Positions 1 to 6,153 of a stretch of 8,700 nt of DNA are shown piece by piece. The position numbers and the translations under genes are program-made. Positions within the stretch are counted from its first letter, which is position 1. The number at the start of each line of letters is the position of its first letter. The stretch spans positions 1-8,700 of the forward strand of contig CAZYMF010000205.1 in the NCBI GenBank assembly GCA_964648215.1, read 5' to 3'. The DNA comes from CAZYMF01 sp964648215 (GTDB taxonomy: Bacteria; Desulfobacterota; Binatia; HRBIN30; JACQVA1). Under the pieces are notes generated by a model. That model searched no databases, was not told the origin of the DNA, and saw only the letters and a program-made list of their open reading frames with translations.

Positions 1-27
1 GATAGTTGATAGTCGAGAGAGGGTGTC

Positions 28-960
28 ATGGGTCAGCGATTGAAAGGGAAAGTGGCCGTGGTCACGGGGGCGGGGCGCGGGATCGGGCGCGGCATCGCCA
101 TACTGATGGCGCAGGAGGGGGCCGCGGTGGTCGTCAACGACCTCGGCAGCGAGGTCAACGGCGCCGGGCAGTCCACCTCGGCGGCCGATGCCGTGGTGAG
201 CGAGATCAAGGCTGCCGGGGGCGAAGCCGCGGCCAACTACGACAGCGTCGCCGACTTCAAGGCCTCGGAGAACATCATCCAAAGCGCGGTGAAGAGCTTC
301 GGCCACCTCGACATCCTGGTGAACAACGCCGGCATCCTGCGCGATCGCATGCTGTTCAACCTCAGCGAGGAGGATTGGGACGCGGTCATCGCCGTGCACC
401 TCAAGGGCAGCTTCAACTGCACCCGGCACGCCACGCGCCAGATGCGCGAGCAGAAGTCGCCCGGGCGCATCATCAGCATGTCGTCGACCTCGGGCCTCTA
501 CGGCAACCTGGGCCAGGCCAACTACGGCGCGGCCAAGGACGGGATCGCCGGGCTCACCCGGGTGGCCTCGCGCGACGTCGGCAAGTACGGCATCACCGTC
601 AACGCCATCGCCCCGGCCGCCGCCACGCGCATGACCGCCACCGTCACTGACGCCGCGCGCAAGGCGCGGCAGCAGCGTGGCGTGGCGTCGATGGGCGCCG
701 AAGCCCGTGCCGCCCTGCCCCGCCCGCAGATGGAGCCGGACGACGTCGCGCCGTTCGCCGTCTACCTGGCCAGCGACGCCGCCGCCGACATCAACGGGCA
801 GACCTTCGTCGTCATGGGCGGCATCATCTCCCTGCTGAACTACCCCGCGCCCGTGCGCACCATCACCGCGGCCGGGCGCTTCACGGCGGAGGAGATCGCC
901 GGGCTGTTTCCGTCCACGCTGGGGATGGAGCTCATGAACCCGGCGCCGGCCCAAGGGTGA
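28..960 (+). CDS. MFE-2-like short-chain dehydrogenase (probable 3-hydroxyacyl-CoA dehydrogenase)
   Basis: This 310-residue cytoplasmic NAD(P)-dependent SDR has the glycine-rich cofactor loop TGAGRGIG (13-20), NNAG (99-102), and a catalytic Ser153, Tyr166 and Lys170 (the last two in YGAAK). Asp38 in the segment VVVNDLG, at the end of the second strand, points to NAD rather than NADP. Several stretches (NYDSV, NNAGILRDR, HLKGSF, GLYGNLGQANY, IAP...RMT) match the dehydrogenase unit of peroxisomal multifunctional enzyme type 2 (HSD17B4) better than FabG. Oxidation of 3-hydroxyacyl-CoA is therefore the best guess, though a steroid or other alcohol substrate is possible. It is longer than FabG (about 245 residues), with the extra length after residue 265. 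The ATG at 28 is preceded by GAGAGAGGG at a usable distance. The next gene, 77 bases downstream, is functionally unrelated. Family is certain; substrate is inferred. Confidence 0.92.
   Translation: MGQRLKGKVAVVTGAGRGIGRGIAILMAQEGAAVVVNDLGSEVNGAGQSTSAADAVVSEIKAAGGEAAANYDSVADFKASENIIQSAVKSFGHLDILVNNAGILRDRMLFNLSEEDWDAVIAVHLKGSFNCTRHATRQMREQKSPGRIISMSSTSGLYGNLGQANYGAAKDGIAGLTRVASRDVGKYGITVNAIAPAAATRMTATVTDAARKARQQRGVASMGAEARAALPRPQMEPDDVAPFAVYLASDAAADINGQTFVVMGGIISLLNYPAPVRTITAAGRFTAEEIAGLFPSTLGMELMNPAPAQG
66..87 (+). other. G-quadruplex-type motif in the start of the dehydrogenase gene
   Basis: Four G runs (66-70, 72-75, 79-81 and 85-87) are separated by loops of 1, 3 and 3 bases, which fits the G3+N1-7 pattern. 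The runs come from consecutive GGG glycine codons for the nucleotide-binding loop. The motif is on the coding strand, about 40 bases after the start codon, so it would be present in the mRNA. Folding and any effect on translation are inference. Confidence 0.4.
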
Positions 961-1037
961 GGGAGCCTTTCCTGTTTCCGGTTTGTCACTCCCCCGTAGT
1001 CCCATCCTTCCGGGAAGCTCGCTGACTCGCCATCGCC

Positions 1038-2771
1038 ATGTCACGCCAGCAGCGACAGCGGGAGAAACAGGCTGCCCCGCCTTCACCCAAAATGGCGACG
1101 GTCCCGCTCTGGGTGTGGATCGCCGGCGTCGTGGCGGTGGCCTTCTGCGTCTACGCTCCCACGCTCGGCTACGGCTTCATCTGGGATGACCCGATCGTCC
1201 TGCAGCAGCTCCGCGCCATCCACGGGCTCGGCGACCTGCTCTTCCCGCCGCCGATCATCCCCAAGTTCTACTACCGGCCGCTGATCTTCTTCACCTTCCT
1301 CGTCGACCGCACCCTCGGCGGCGAGGCCCCCTTCTGGTTCCACTTCACCGTCGTCGCCGCCAACGCCGTCGACGCCGGCTTGCTCTGCTGGCTCGGCTGG
1401 CGGCTTTTCGGCTCGCCGTGGGCGGCCGCGCTGGCGGCACTGGTGTTCGCCGTCCACCCCATTCACGTCGAGTCGGTGGCCTGGATCGCCGGTCGCTCCG
1501 ACGTCATTGCCGGCACGTTTCTCCTCCTCGGGGCCGGGCTACTCACCTACGAGGAGAGCTGGGCCGGATGGCTGGCGGTGGTTGCGTACGCCCTCGGCCT
1601 CCTCTCCAAGGAAACCGCGCTCGCCGGCCTGGTTCTGTTCCCATTGGTCGACATCGTTCGCGGCCGCCAGGTGCGCTGGCCGATCGCCGGAACGCTGCTG
1701 TTCGTCACCGTGGCCTATCTCGTCCTGCGGCAGAGCGCGCTCGGCGCGGCCGTCACCGGCTTCGCCACCAACGCCACGGCGCTGGAGACGGTGCGCAACC
1801 TCTTCGGCGCCATCGGCTTCTACGCCAGCAAGCTGCTGCTGCCGATCGGGCTGAGCGCGTACGTCCCGGAGGTGCCGGGCGGCGTCATGCCGTTGCTCGG
1901 GTTGCTCGTCGCCGCCGGTGCGCTTGCCCTCTGCGTCCTCGCCTGGATGCGGAACCAACGCGCGATCGCCTTCCTGGTCGCGTGGTTCTTCGTCACGCTG
2001 GCCCCGTCGCTGGTGGTGATCATCCGCTACAGCGCGCAGGCGCCGGTCGCCGACCGCTACCTCTACATCCCCTCGCTCGGCGCCAGCCTGCTACTGGTGC
2101 CACTCTTCACCTGGCTCGCGACGCGCCGGCCGCAGGCACAGCGAGCCATCGGTGGCGGCGTGATCACGTTGTGCGGGCTCCTCGCCGTGCTCAGCCTCGC
2201 CCGCAGCCGGGTGTGGGCGGACAGCCTGCTGTTCTGGAAGGACGTCGCCGCCAAAGCTCCCGGCTACGCCATGGGGCATCGCGAGCTGGCGCAGATCTAC
2301 ATGGACCAGAACCAGCTCGATCCCGCCGAGGCCGAGCTCAAGCAGGCCCTGGCGGCCAAGTCGTCGCCCGAGGGTCGGGTGATGACGCTGAACAACCTCG
2401 CCAACCTCTACCTGCGACGCAAGCAGTTCGCCGCGGCCGAGCCGCTGCTGGAGGAAGGGCTGCGCCTGCACCAGCACCCTTACCTGTATTACACCCTCGG
2501 GCGCATGGCGATGATGCGCGCCGAGGAGGCGCAGAGCCGCGGCGATCAAGCCGAGGTGAAGCGACAGGTCCTCCTGGCCCGCGAGAACCTCGAGGCGAGC
2601 CTGAAGCTCGACCCGACCGATCCGAAAACGCACGTGCTGCTCGGCCAGGTGCTCTTCGCCCTACAGGACCGCGCCGGCGCTCGCGAGCACTTGGAGCAGG
2701 CGCTCAAGCTCGGCGCCTCCGGCGGCATCGCCGACGTCGCGCGGCGCTACCTGAAGATCGTCGGGTCGTAG
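1038..2771 (+). CDS. TMTC-like membrane glycosyltransferase with C-terminal TPR repeats
   Basis: This 577-residue integral membrane protein resembles the TMTC family of GT-C-fold O-mannosyltransferases. A first membrane helix (about 24-42) is followed by the acidic loop motif WDD (49-51), the usual place of the catalytic or metal-binding acid in GT-C enzymes. Then come YYRPL (78-82), VHPIHVESVAW (139-149), GRSD (152-155), LSKETAL (189-195) and ADRYLYIPS (338-346), all typical of TMTC and its bacterial homologues. About ten hydrophobic segments run to roughly residue 387. From about 405 to 570 the chain is soluble and reads as three or four TPR units (PAEAELKQAL, AAEPLLEEGL, AREHLEQALKL). It probably transfers a sugar from a polyprenyl-phosphate donor to a protein or envelope acceptor; donor and acceptor cannot be read from sequence. 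There is no convincing ribosome binding site before ATG 1038, and ATG 1092 (residue 19, just before the first helix) is an alternative start. Confidence 0.82.
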   Translation: MSRQQRQREKQAAPPSPKMATVPLWVWIAGVVAVAFCVYAPTLGYGFIWDDPIVLQQLRAIHGLGDLLFPPPIIPKFYYRPLIFFTFLVDRTLGGEAPFWFHFTVVAANAVDAGLLCWLGWRLFGSPWAAALAALVFAVHPIHVESVAWIAGRSDVIAGTFLLLGAGLLTYEESWAGWLAVVAYALGLLSKETALAGLVLFPLVDIVRGRQVRWPIAGTLLFVTVAYLVLRQSALGAAVTGFATNATALETVRNLFGAIGFYASKLLLPIGLSAYVPEVPGGVMPLLGLLVAAGALALCVLAWMRNQRAIAFLVAWFFVTLAPSLVVIIRYSAQAPVADRYLYIPSLGASLLLVPLFTWLATRRPQAQRAIGGGVITLCGLLAVLSLARSRVWADSLLFWKDVAAKAPGYAMGHRELAQIYMDQNQLDPAEAELKQALAAKSSPEGRVMTLNNLANLYLRRKQFAAAEPLLEEGLRLHQHPYLYYTLGRMAMMRAEEAQSRGDQAEVKRQVLLARENLEASLKLDPTDPKTHVLLGQVLFALQDRAGAREHLEQALKLGASGGIADVARRYLKIVGS

Positions 2772-2815
2772 CGCCGCTTCGGGCGCGCACAAAGGTGGGA
2801 TAGGCCAGAAGCCTA
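2771..2815. terminator. Possible bidirectional terminator between convergent genes
   Basis: Two short hairpins fill the junction. GCGCC (2771-2775) pairs with GGCGC (2782-2786). TAGGC (2801-2805) pairs with GCCTA (2811-2815) around a five-base loop, and flanking GGTG and CACC can extend this stem across a small bulge. The first stem begins at the last base of the glycosyltransferase stop codon and the second includes the stop codon of the opposing gene. Neither has a proper T tract, so intrinsic termination is uncertain; the position is the main support. Confidence 0.35.
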
Positions 2816-3424
2816 CACCCCCCGCCCGACGATCTCGTCCGTCGTCACCAGGCGCGCGCCGGCGGCGGTCATCTCCTCCAGTGCCCGCGCGGTGTCGTCG
2901 GTCTTGATTCCGGCGATGGCGTCGCGCACCAGGCGCACGTGGGCGCCGGCGCGGCGGAGATCCAGAACGTCGACGCGAACACAGACGTCGGTGGCGACGC
3001 CGAAAGCAACCGCGTCGATATCGCGAAACCGCCCGCTCTCGGCCAGCGCCTTCACCCACGGGTTCGACAGCATCGGGAACGTGCGCTTCTTGACCACGTA
3101 GTGATGTCCCGCCTCGAGCCGCAGATCGGACGCCGCCACTTTCGCCTCCGGTTCCCACACGTGCCGCGGCAGCTTCGGAAGCTCTTCGAAGTAACGCCGT
3201 TGCCCCGGCGAACCTTCCACGCAGTGCGGCGGGAACTGCTGAAACTCCGGGTCGTCGACGACATGGGCGCACATCGGCGAGATCGTGGTCACGTGCCGTT
3301 CGGTTGCGTACTCCAGCAGGCGCCGGATGTTGCCGCTGATCGCGTCGCTGCCGGGGACGTAGAGAGCGCCGGCCGGGTCGACGAAGTCCACCTGTGTGTC
3401 GATGTCGAACAGGATGGTCTCCAT
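2813..3424 (-). CDS. Isochorismatase/nicotinamidase-family cysteine hydrolase, probable nicotinamidase
   Basis: This 203-residue cytoplasmic enzyme probably hydrolyses nicotinamide to nicotinate and ammonia. The catalytic triad is visible: Asp9 in DTQVDF (9-14), Lys113 in VVKKRTF, and the nucleophile Cys148 in GVATDVC. PPHCVEGSPGQ (65-75) is the family segment carrying the metal-binding His67. The other metal motif, normally Asp-x-His, reads Cys52-Ala53-His54, so one expected ligand is changed. It starts 9 bases after the nicotinate phosphoribosyltransferase gene, which uses nicotinate. That neighbour is the main reason to prefer nicotinamidase over isochorismatase or another amidase of the superfamily. 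The ATG at 3424 lacks a strong Shine-Dalgarno, so translation may be coupled to the upstream gene. It is the last gene of the minus-strand run. The pncA symbol is withheld because of the altered metal site. Confidence 0.8.
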   Translation of the reverse strand: METILFDIDTQVDFVDPAGALYVPGSDAISGNIRRLLEYATERHVTTISPMCAHVVDDPEFQQFPPHCVEGSPGQRRYFEELPKLPRHVWEPEAKVAASDLRLEAGHHYVVKKRTFPMLSNPWVKALAESGRFRDIDAVAFGVATDVCVRVDVLDLRRAGAHVRLVRDAIAGIKTDDTARALEEMTAAGARLVTTDEIVGRGV

Positions 3425-3433
3425 GGGAGCAGC

Positions 3434-4783
3434 CTATCGGCCCTGGTACGAGGCCACAAGGCGGCGCTGCTCATCCGCCAGCCGATCGCTGACCCGAACC
3501 GGATACGGCGGGGCGGCCTCCAGGCGGCGGATCGCCGCCGGTAGCCGCGCCACCTGCTCGCGGCAGCGCTCGCGCACCGCCGCCGTGCTCGGCGACGGCG
3601 CCACGCGGCGCCCGTGTCGCATGACCGCTTCCAGCAACGGCTCGCTACCCGCCCCCGGCGCCTCGTCGGCCAGGCCGATGACGTCGCCCGCATACGTCCC
3701 GTCACCGCCGGTGCGCCGCCATACCTGCTTGCGCCCCGGCAGCGTCGTCTTGCCTTGGCTGGTCTTCAGCTTGTCGCGCACCTCGTGGTCGACCTCGAGC
3801 GCCACCAGCTTGTACACGCCGCCGAGCGCGGGCTCGTCGAACGAGGTGGACAGCCGGGTGCCGACGCCGAAGGCGTCGATCGGCGCGCCGGCGCCGACGA
3901 GCTCGGCAATGCGCCACTCGTCGAGATCGCCGCTGGCGAAGATGTGGGTCTTGCGCAAGCCGCCGTCGTCGAGGACGCGCCGCACCTCGCGGCTGAGCTG
4001 GCCGAGATCGCCGCTGTCGAGGCGAACCGCCTGCGGCCGCAGGCCCGCGGCGACGATCTTCCGCGCCGCGGCGATCGTGTCGTAGGTGTCGATCAGCAGC
4101 GTGGTCGAGCCCGGGAACGCCTTCATGTAACGCTCGAAGGCCTCGATCTCGTCGTCGAACGTCATCACCCAGGAGTGAGCGATGGTGCCGAAAGTGGGCA
4201 CGCCGAAGCGCAGGCCGGACTCGACGTTGGAGCTTCCGGCGCACCCCGCGATGTACGCGGCGCGCCCGGCGTACATCGCGGCTTCGGTGCCGTGGGCGCG
4301 CCGCGAGCCGAACTCGATCACGTCGCGGCCCGCGGCCGCCGTTACCACGCGCGCGGCCTTGGAGGCGATCATCGTCTGGAAGTTCACCGTCGCCAGCAAC
4401 GCGGTTTCGACGATCTGCGCCTCGATGATCGGCGCCGTCACCCGCAGCAGCGGCTCGTTGGCGAACACCGGGGTGCCTTCGGCGACGGCCCAGACCTCAC
4501 CGGAGAAACGCAGTTCGCCGAGGCGATCGAAGAAGGCCGCGGGCACGTCGTGAAACGTCGGGTGGGCCTGGAGATAGCCGATGTCCTCGGCGGTGAAGCG
4601 CAGCTCCTCGAGGTAGGCCAGCACCTGCTCGAGACCAGCCGCAAGGAGGAAGTTGCGCTTGGCGGGCAGGTCGCGGACGAAGAGCTCGAAGCTGGCGGTC
4701 GAGCGGACGTCGTTGGCGTCGTACGCCGCCGCCATCGTCAGCTCGTACAGGTCCGTGGCCAGAGCGAACGAGCGGGGTGTCAA
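3434..4783 (-). CDS. pncB: Nicotinate phosphoribosyltransferase
   Basis: This enzyme joins nicotinate and PRPP, with ATP, to give nicotinate mononucleotide, the entry step of the Preiss-Handler NAD salvage route (EC 6.3.4.21), in the cytoplasm. The 449 residues are of normal length. Visible motifs are the opening ATDLYELTM (9-17), FGSRRAHG (158-165), SSNVESG (184-190), GTIAHSWVM (199-207) with His203 as the likely phosphorylated histidine, VRLDSGDL (253-260), the phosphate-binding region FASGDLDEW (282-290) and FGVGTRL (305-311). The start is TTG at 4783, chosen because ATDLYELTM normally lies within the first residues of the family and a GAAGGG sequence sits 7 bases upstream. The gene follows a lipoprotein gene by 22 bases and precedes the nicotinamidase-like gene by 9, so the pair would turn nicotinamide into NaMN. 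A strong inverted repeat lies inside the gene at 4246-4281. Confidence 0.95.
   Translation of the reverse strand: MTPRSFALATDLYELTMAAAYDANDVRSTASFELFVRDLPAKRNFLLAAGLEQVLAYLEELRFTAEDIGYLQAHPTFHDVPAAFFDRLGELRFSGEVWAVAEGTPVFANEPLLRVTAPIIEAQIVETALLATVNFQTMIASKAARVVTAAAGRDVIEFGSRRAHGTEAAMYAGRAAYIAGCAGSSNVESGLRFGVPTFGTIAHSWVMTFDDEIEAFERYMKAFPGSTTLLIDTYDTIAAARKIVAAGLRPQAVRLDSGDLGQLSREVRRVLDDGGLRKTHIFASGDLDEWRIAELVGAGAPIDAFGVGTRLSTSFDEPALGGVYKLVALEVDHEVRDKLKTSQGKTTLPGRKQVWRRTGGDGTYAGDVIGLADEAPGAGSEPLLEAVMRHGRRVAPSPSTAAVRERCREQVARLPAAIRRLEAAPPYPVRVSDRLADEQRRLVASYQGR
4246..4281. repeat. 13-bp perfect inverted repeat inside pncB
   Basis: The left arm CCGCGATGTACGC (4246-4258) is the exact reverse complement of the right arm (4269-4281). 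The 10-base spacer contains the palindrome GGCGCGCC (4259-4266). The minus-strand mRNA could form a 13-pair hairpin here. The arms encode the semi-symmetric peptide segments AMYAG and AAYIAG of the conserved core, which may partly explain the repeat. No role is known. Confidence 0.7.
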
Positions 4784-4800
4784 CGTACCGCCCTTCGGGC
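4784..4800 (-). promoter_or_regulatory. pncB ribosome binding site within a small hairpin, before a TTG start
   Basis: GAAGGG (4796-4791, minus strand) is the only plausible Shine-Dalgarno and lies 7 bases before the TTG. It overlaps the small inverted repeat GCCC-GAA-GGGC (4800-4790), so part of the binding site can be paired. A rare start codon plus a partly hidden site suggests weak or coupled translation; this is inference. Confidence 0.4.
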
Positions 4801-4805
4801 TGCTC

Positions 4806-5333
4806 TCAGTGCCCCTCGCGGCGGAGCTGCGCTTCGCCGCGCACCATCAACGCGTCGGTGGCCTTCTCGGACTGCAGGACCTGATTGAGCAGCAGGCACG
4901 AGCTGGAATCGCTGCACACCGCCAGGCGCGTCAGATGCCCGCTGCGGCGCTCTACCTGCAGCATTCCCTTGCCGACCACCCGATCGAACACCTCGACCGG
5001 CGTGCTGGTCTCGCTCTTGAAGACCATGCTCCGATCCGGCTTCTCCCCGGGGGCGATGCTCTGCGACAAGTGCAGCAGCGGCTTCGGCACAGCCTGCGGC
5101 TGCGAGCCGACCAGCCACAGCTCCTCGACACTCCGCCCCGAGTTGAAGCGAACGACCAGGCGCGTCCCCGAACCGGCCGTGAACGCCACCTGATCCGGCG
5201 TCATCGGCGACTTCGTCGCCTTACCGAACCGAGCGACGTAGTCCTGCTCGGTCTTTCCCAGCTCCTGCTGAATCGCGTCGTGACTGCACGCCGCCAGACC
5301 CAGGAGCAGCAGGCTCAAAGCAACCAATCGCAT
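4806..5333 (-). CDS. Small lipoprotein of unknown function
   Basis: This 175-residue protein begins with a short type II signal peptide: MRLVALSLLLLGLAAC, with lipobox LAAC (13-16), so Cys16 should be lipidated and the protein anchored facing the periplasm. The mature part has LGKTEQDYVARFGKA (25-39), then a beta-rich stretch (TRLVVRFNSGRSVEELWLVG, 57-76), and ends with a charged tail. A helix with a FGKA-like turn followed by strands recalls small BamE/SmpA-type lipoproteins, but I cannot assign it. Two cysteines, Cys140 and Cys146, could form a disulfide. The start at 5333 is set by GGAGAGAG (5343-5336) and the signal peptide. The frame stays open further upstream to 5654, but that part overlaps the preceding gene and lacks a signal sequence. 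It lies 19 bases after the receptor gene and 22 before pncB. Confidence 0.8.
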   Translation of the reverse strand: MRLVALSLLLLGLAACSHDAIQQELGKTEQDYVARFGKATKSPMTPDQVAFTAGSGTRLVVRFNSGRSVEELWLVGSQPQAVPKPLLHLSQSIAPGEKPDRSMVFKSETSTPVEVFDRVVGKGMLQVERRSGHLTRLAVCSDSSSCLLLNQVLQSEKATDALMVRGEAQLRREGH

Positions 5334-5352
5334 GACTCTCTCCGAAAAGGGC

Positions 5353-6153
5353 TCAGTGCAGCAGAGACGCCAGGGCGCGCACACCCGCCGCCGCTCTTGG
5401 TCCATACCAAGAGAGCATCTTGCCATCAACGAAATGGACCCGGTTCTGTCGCAGCGCCGGCGTGTCACCGAGGGGAGCGAGGTCGGGCAGGTCGCCTGCC
5501 GAGAAGTGATACGGCTCGTCGGGCAGCACGATCGCCTCCGGCCGGCGCGCGGCGACGTCGGCGAGGTCGATCGTCGGATACGGGGTGGCGCTGTCACGGA
5601 ACACGTTGCGCCCGCCGGCCGTCCACAGGACGTCGTCGACATACGTGCCGCCACCGATCGTCATCCAGGGATTCTTCCAGATCGGGCAGAAGACGCGCCG
5701 GCGCTCCGCGACGGCCGCGCCTACTTCGCGGATCGCGGCGGCGAGGTCATCGGCCAAGGCGCGCCCCCGCTCGCCGCAGCCGGTGAGCTCGCCGAGCCGG
5801 CGCAGCAGATCGACCGTGGCCGCCAGCGTGGCGGGAAAGGTGACGAACACGGACAGCCCCATCTCTTCGAGACGGAGGAAGTCCTCGCGCCGGTTCTCCT
5901 CGGCGTTGACGATGACCAGGTCCGGCGAGAGCCGCGCCACGGCCGCGCAGTCCGGGTTCTTCGTGCCCCCGACCTTCGGACGGCGGGCGACCTCGGTCGC
6001 CGGCTCCGCGCAGAAGCGGGTGACGCCGACGACGGCGTCGCCACATCCCAGAGCAAAGAGCGTCTCGGTCTGGCTCGGAACCCGGTTGACTATGCGGCGC
6101 GGCGGCGGCGCCAGGCGCAGCCGCCGCCCGGTGTCGTCCGCGACTTCGATCAT
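5353..6153 (-). CDS. BtuF-like helical-backbone metal/corrinoid-binding protein without signal peptide
   Basis: This 266-residue protein belongs to the periplasmic-binding-protein class 2 family (Peripl_BP_2, COG0614), which binds cobalamin, haem or ferric siderophores. Family features are RRIVNRVPSQTETLFALG (19-36), VGGTKNPD (61-68), LSPDLVIVNAEENRRED (75-91), the long central helix (about 108-150), and a second lobe with GGGTYVDDVLWTAGGRNVF (167-185), RRPEAIVLPDEP (203-214) and VHFVDGKMLSWYGPR (239-253). The N-terminus (MIEVADDTGRRLRL) enters the fold directly, with no signal peptide or lipobox, so as written it would be cytoplasmic. No ABC permease or ATPase gene is in the window. Its ATG overlaps the stop of the upstream small membrane-protein gene (ATGA), implying translational coupling. 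Corrinoid as ligand is inferred from the BtuF likeness and the nearby B12-dependent mutase; haem or another chelate is possible. Confidence 0.82.
   Translation of the reverse strand: MIEVADDTGRRLRLAPPPRRIVNRVPSQTETLFALGCGDAVVGVTRFCAEPATEVARRPKVGGTKNPDCAAVARLSPDLVIVNAEENRREDFLRLEEMGLSVFVTFPATLAATVDLLRRLGELTGCGERGRALADDLAAAIREVGAAVAERRRVFCPIWKNPWMTIGGGTYVDDVLWTAGGRNVFRDSATPYPTIDLADVAARRPEAIVLPDEPYHFSAGDLPDLAPLGDTPALRQNRVHFVDGKMLSWYGPRAAAGVRALASLLH
5394..5413. repeat. 8-bp inverted repeat near the 3' end of the receptor gene
   Basis: CTCTTGGT (5394-5401) and ACCAAGAG (5406-5413) are exact reverse complements with a 4-base loop. The repeat lies about 40 bases before the stop codon and about 60 before the lipoprotein start. 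It spans the conserved LSWYGPR coding segment, so it may be chance. An mRNA hairpin here could affect decay or downstream expression, but nothing further supports that. Confidence 0.45.

Noticed and set aside
2679..2688. 10-bp palindrome GCTCGCGAGC
   Set aside because: It is short, GC-rich, inside the TPR coding region and without a second copy that I noticed; chance is enough.
1418..2803. 461-codon alternative plus-strand frame inside the glycosyltransferase gene
   Set aside because: It is Arg-rich and shifted relative to a frame with clear membrane segments and family motifs.
3614..4888. Long plus-strand open frame (424 codons) opposite pncB
   Set aside because: It is antisense to a confidently identified enzyme, rich in Arg, His, Gly and Ala with no domain or membrane pattern, and typical of the mirror frames of GC-rich genes.
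5334..5654. N-terminal extension of the lipoprotein frame
   Set aside because: The extension overlaps the receptor gene and lacks a signal sequence, whereas ATG 5333 gives a proper lipobox signal peptide and a Shine-Dalgarno.
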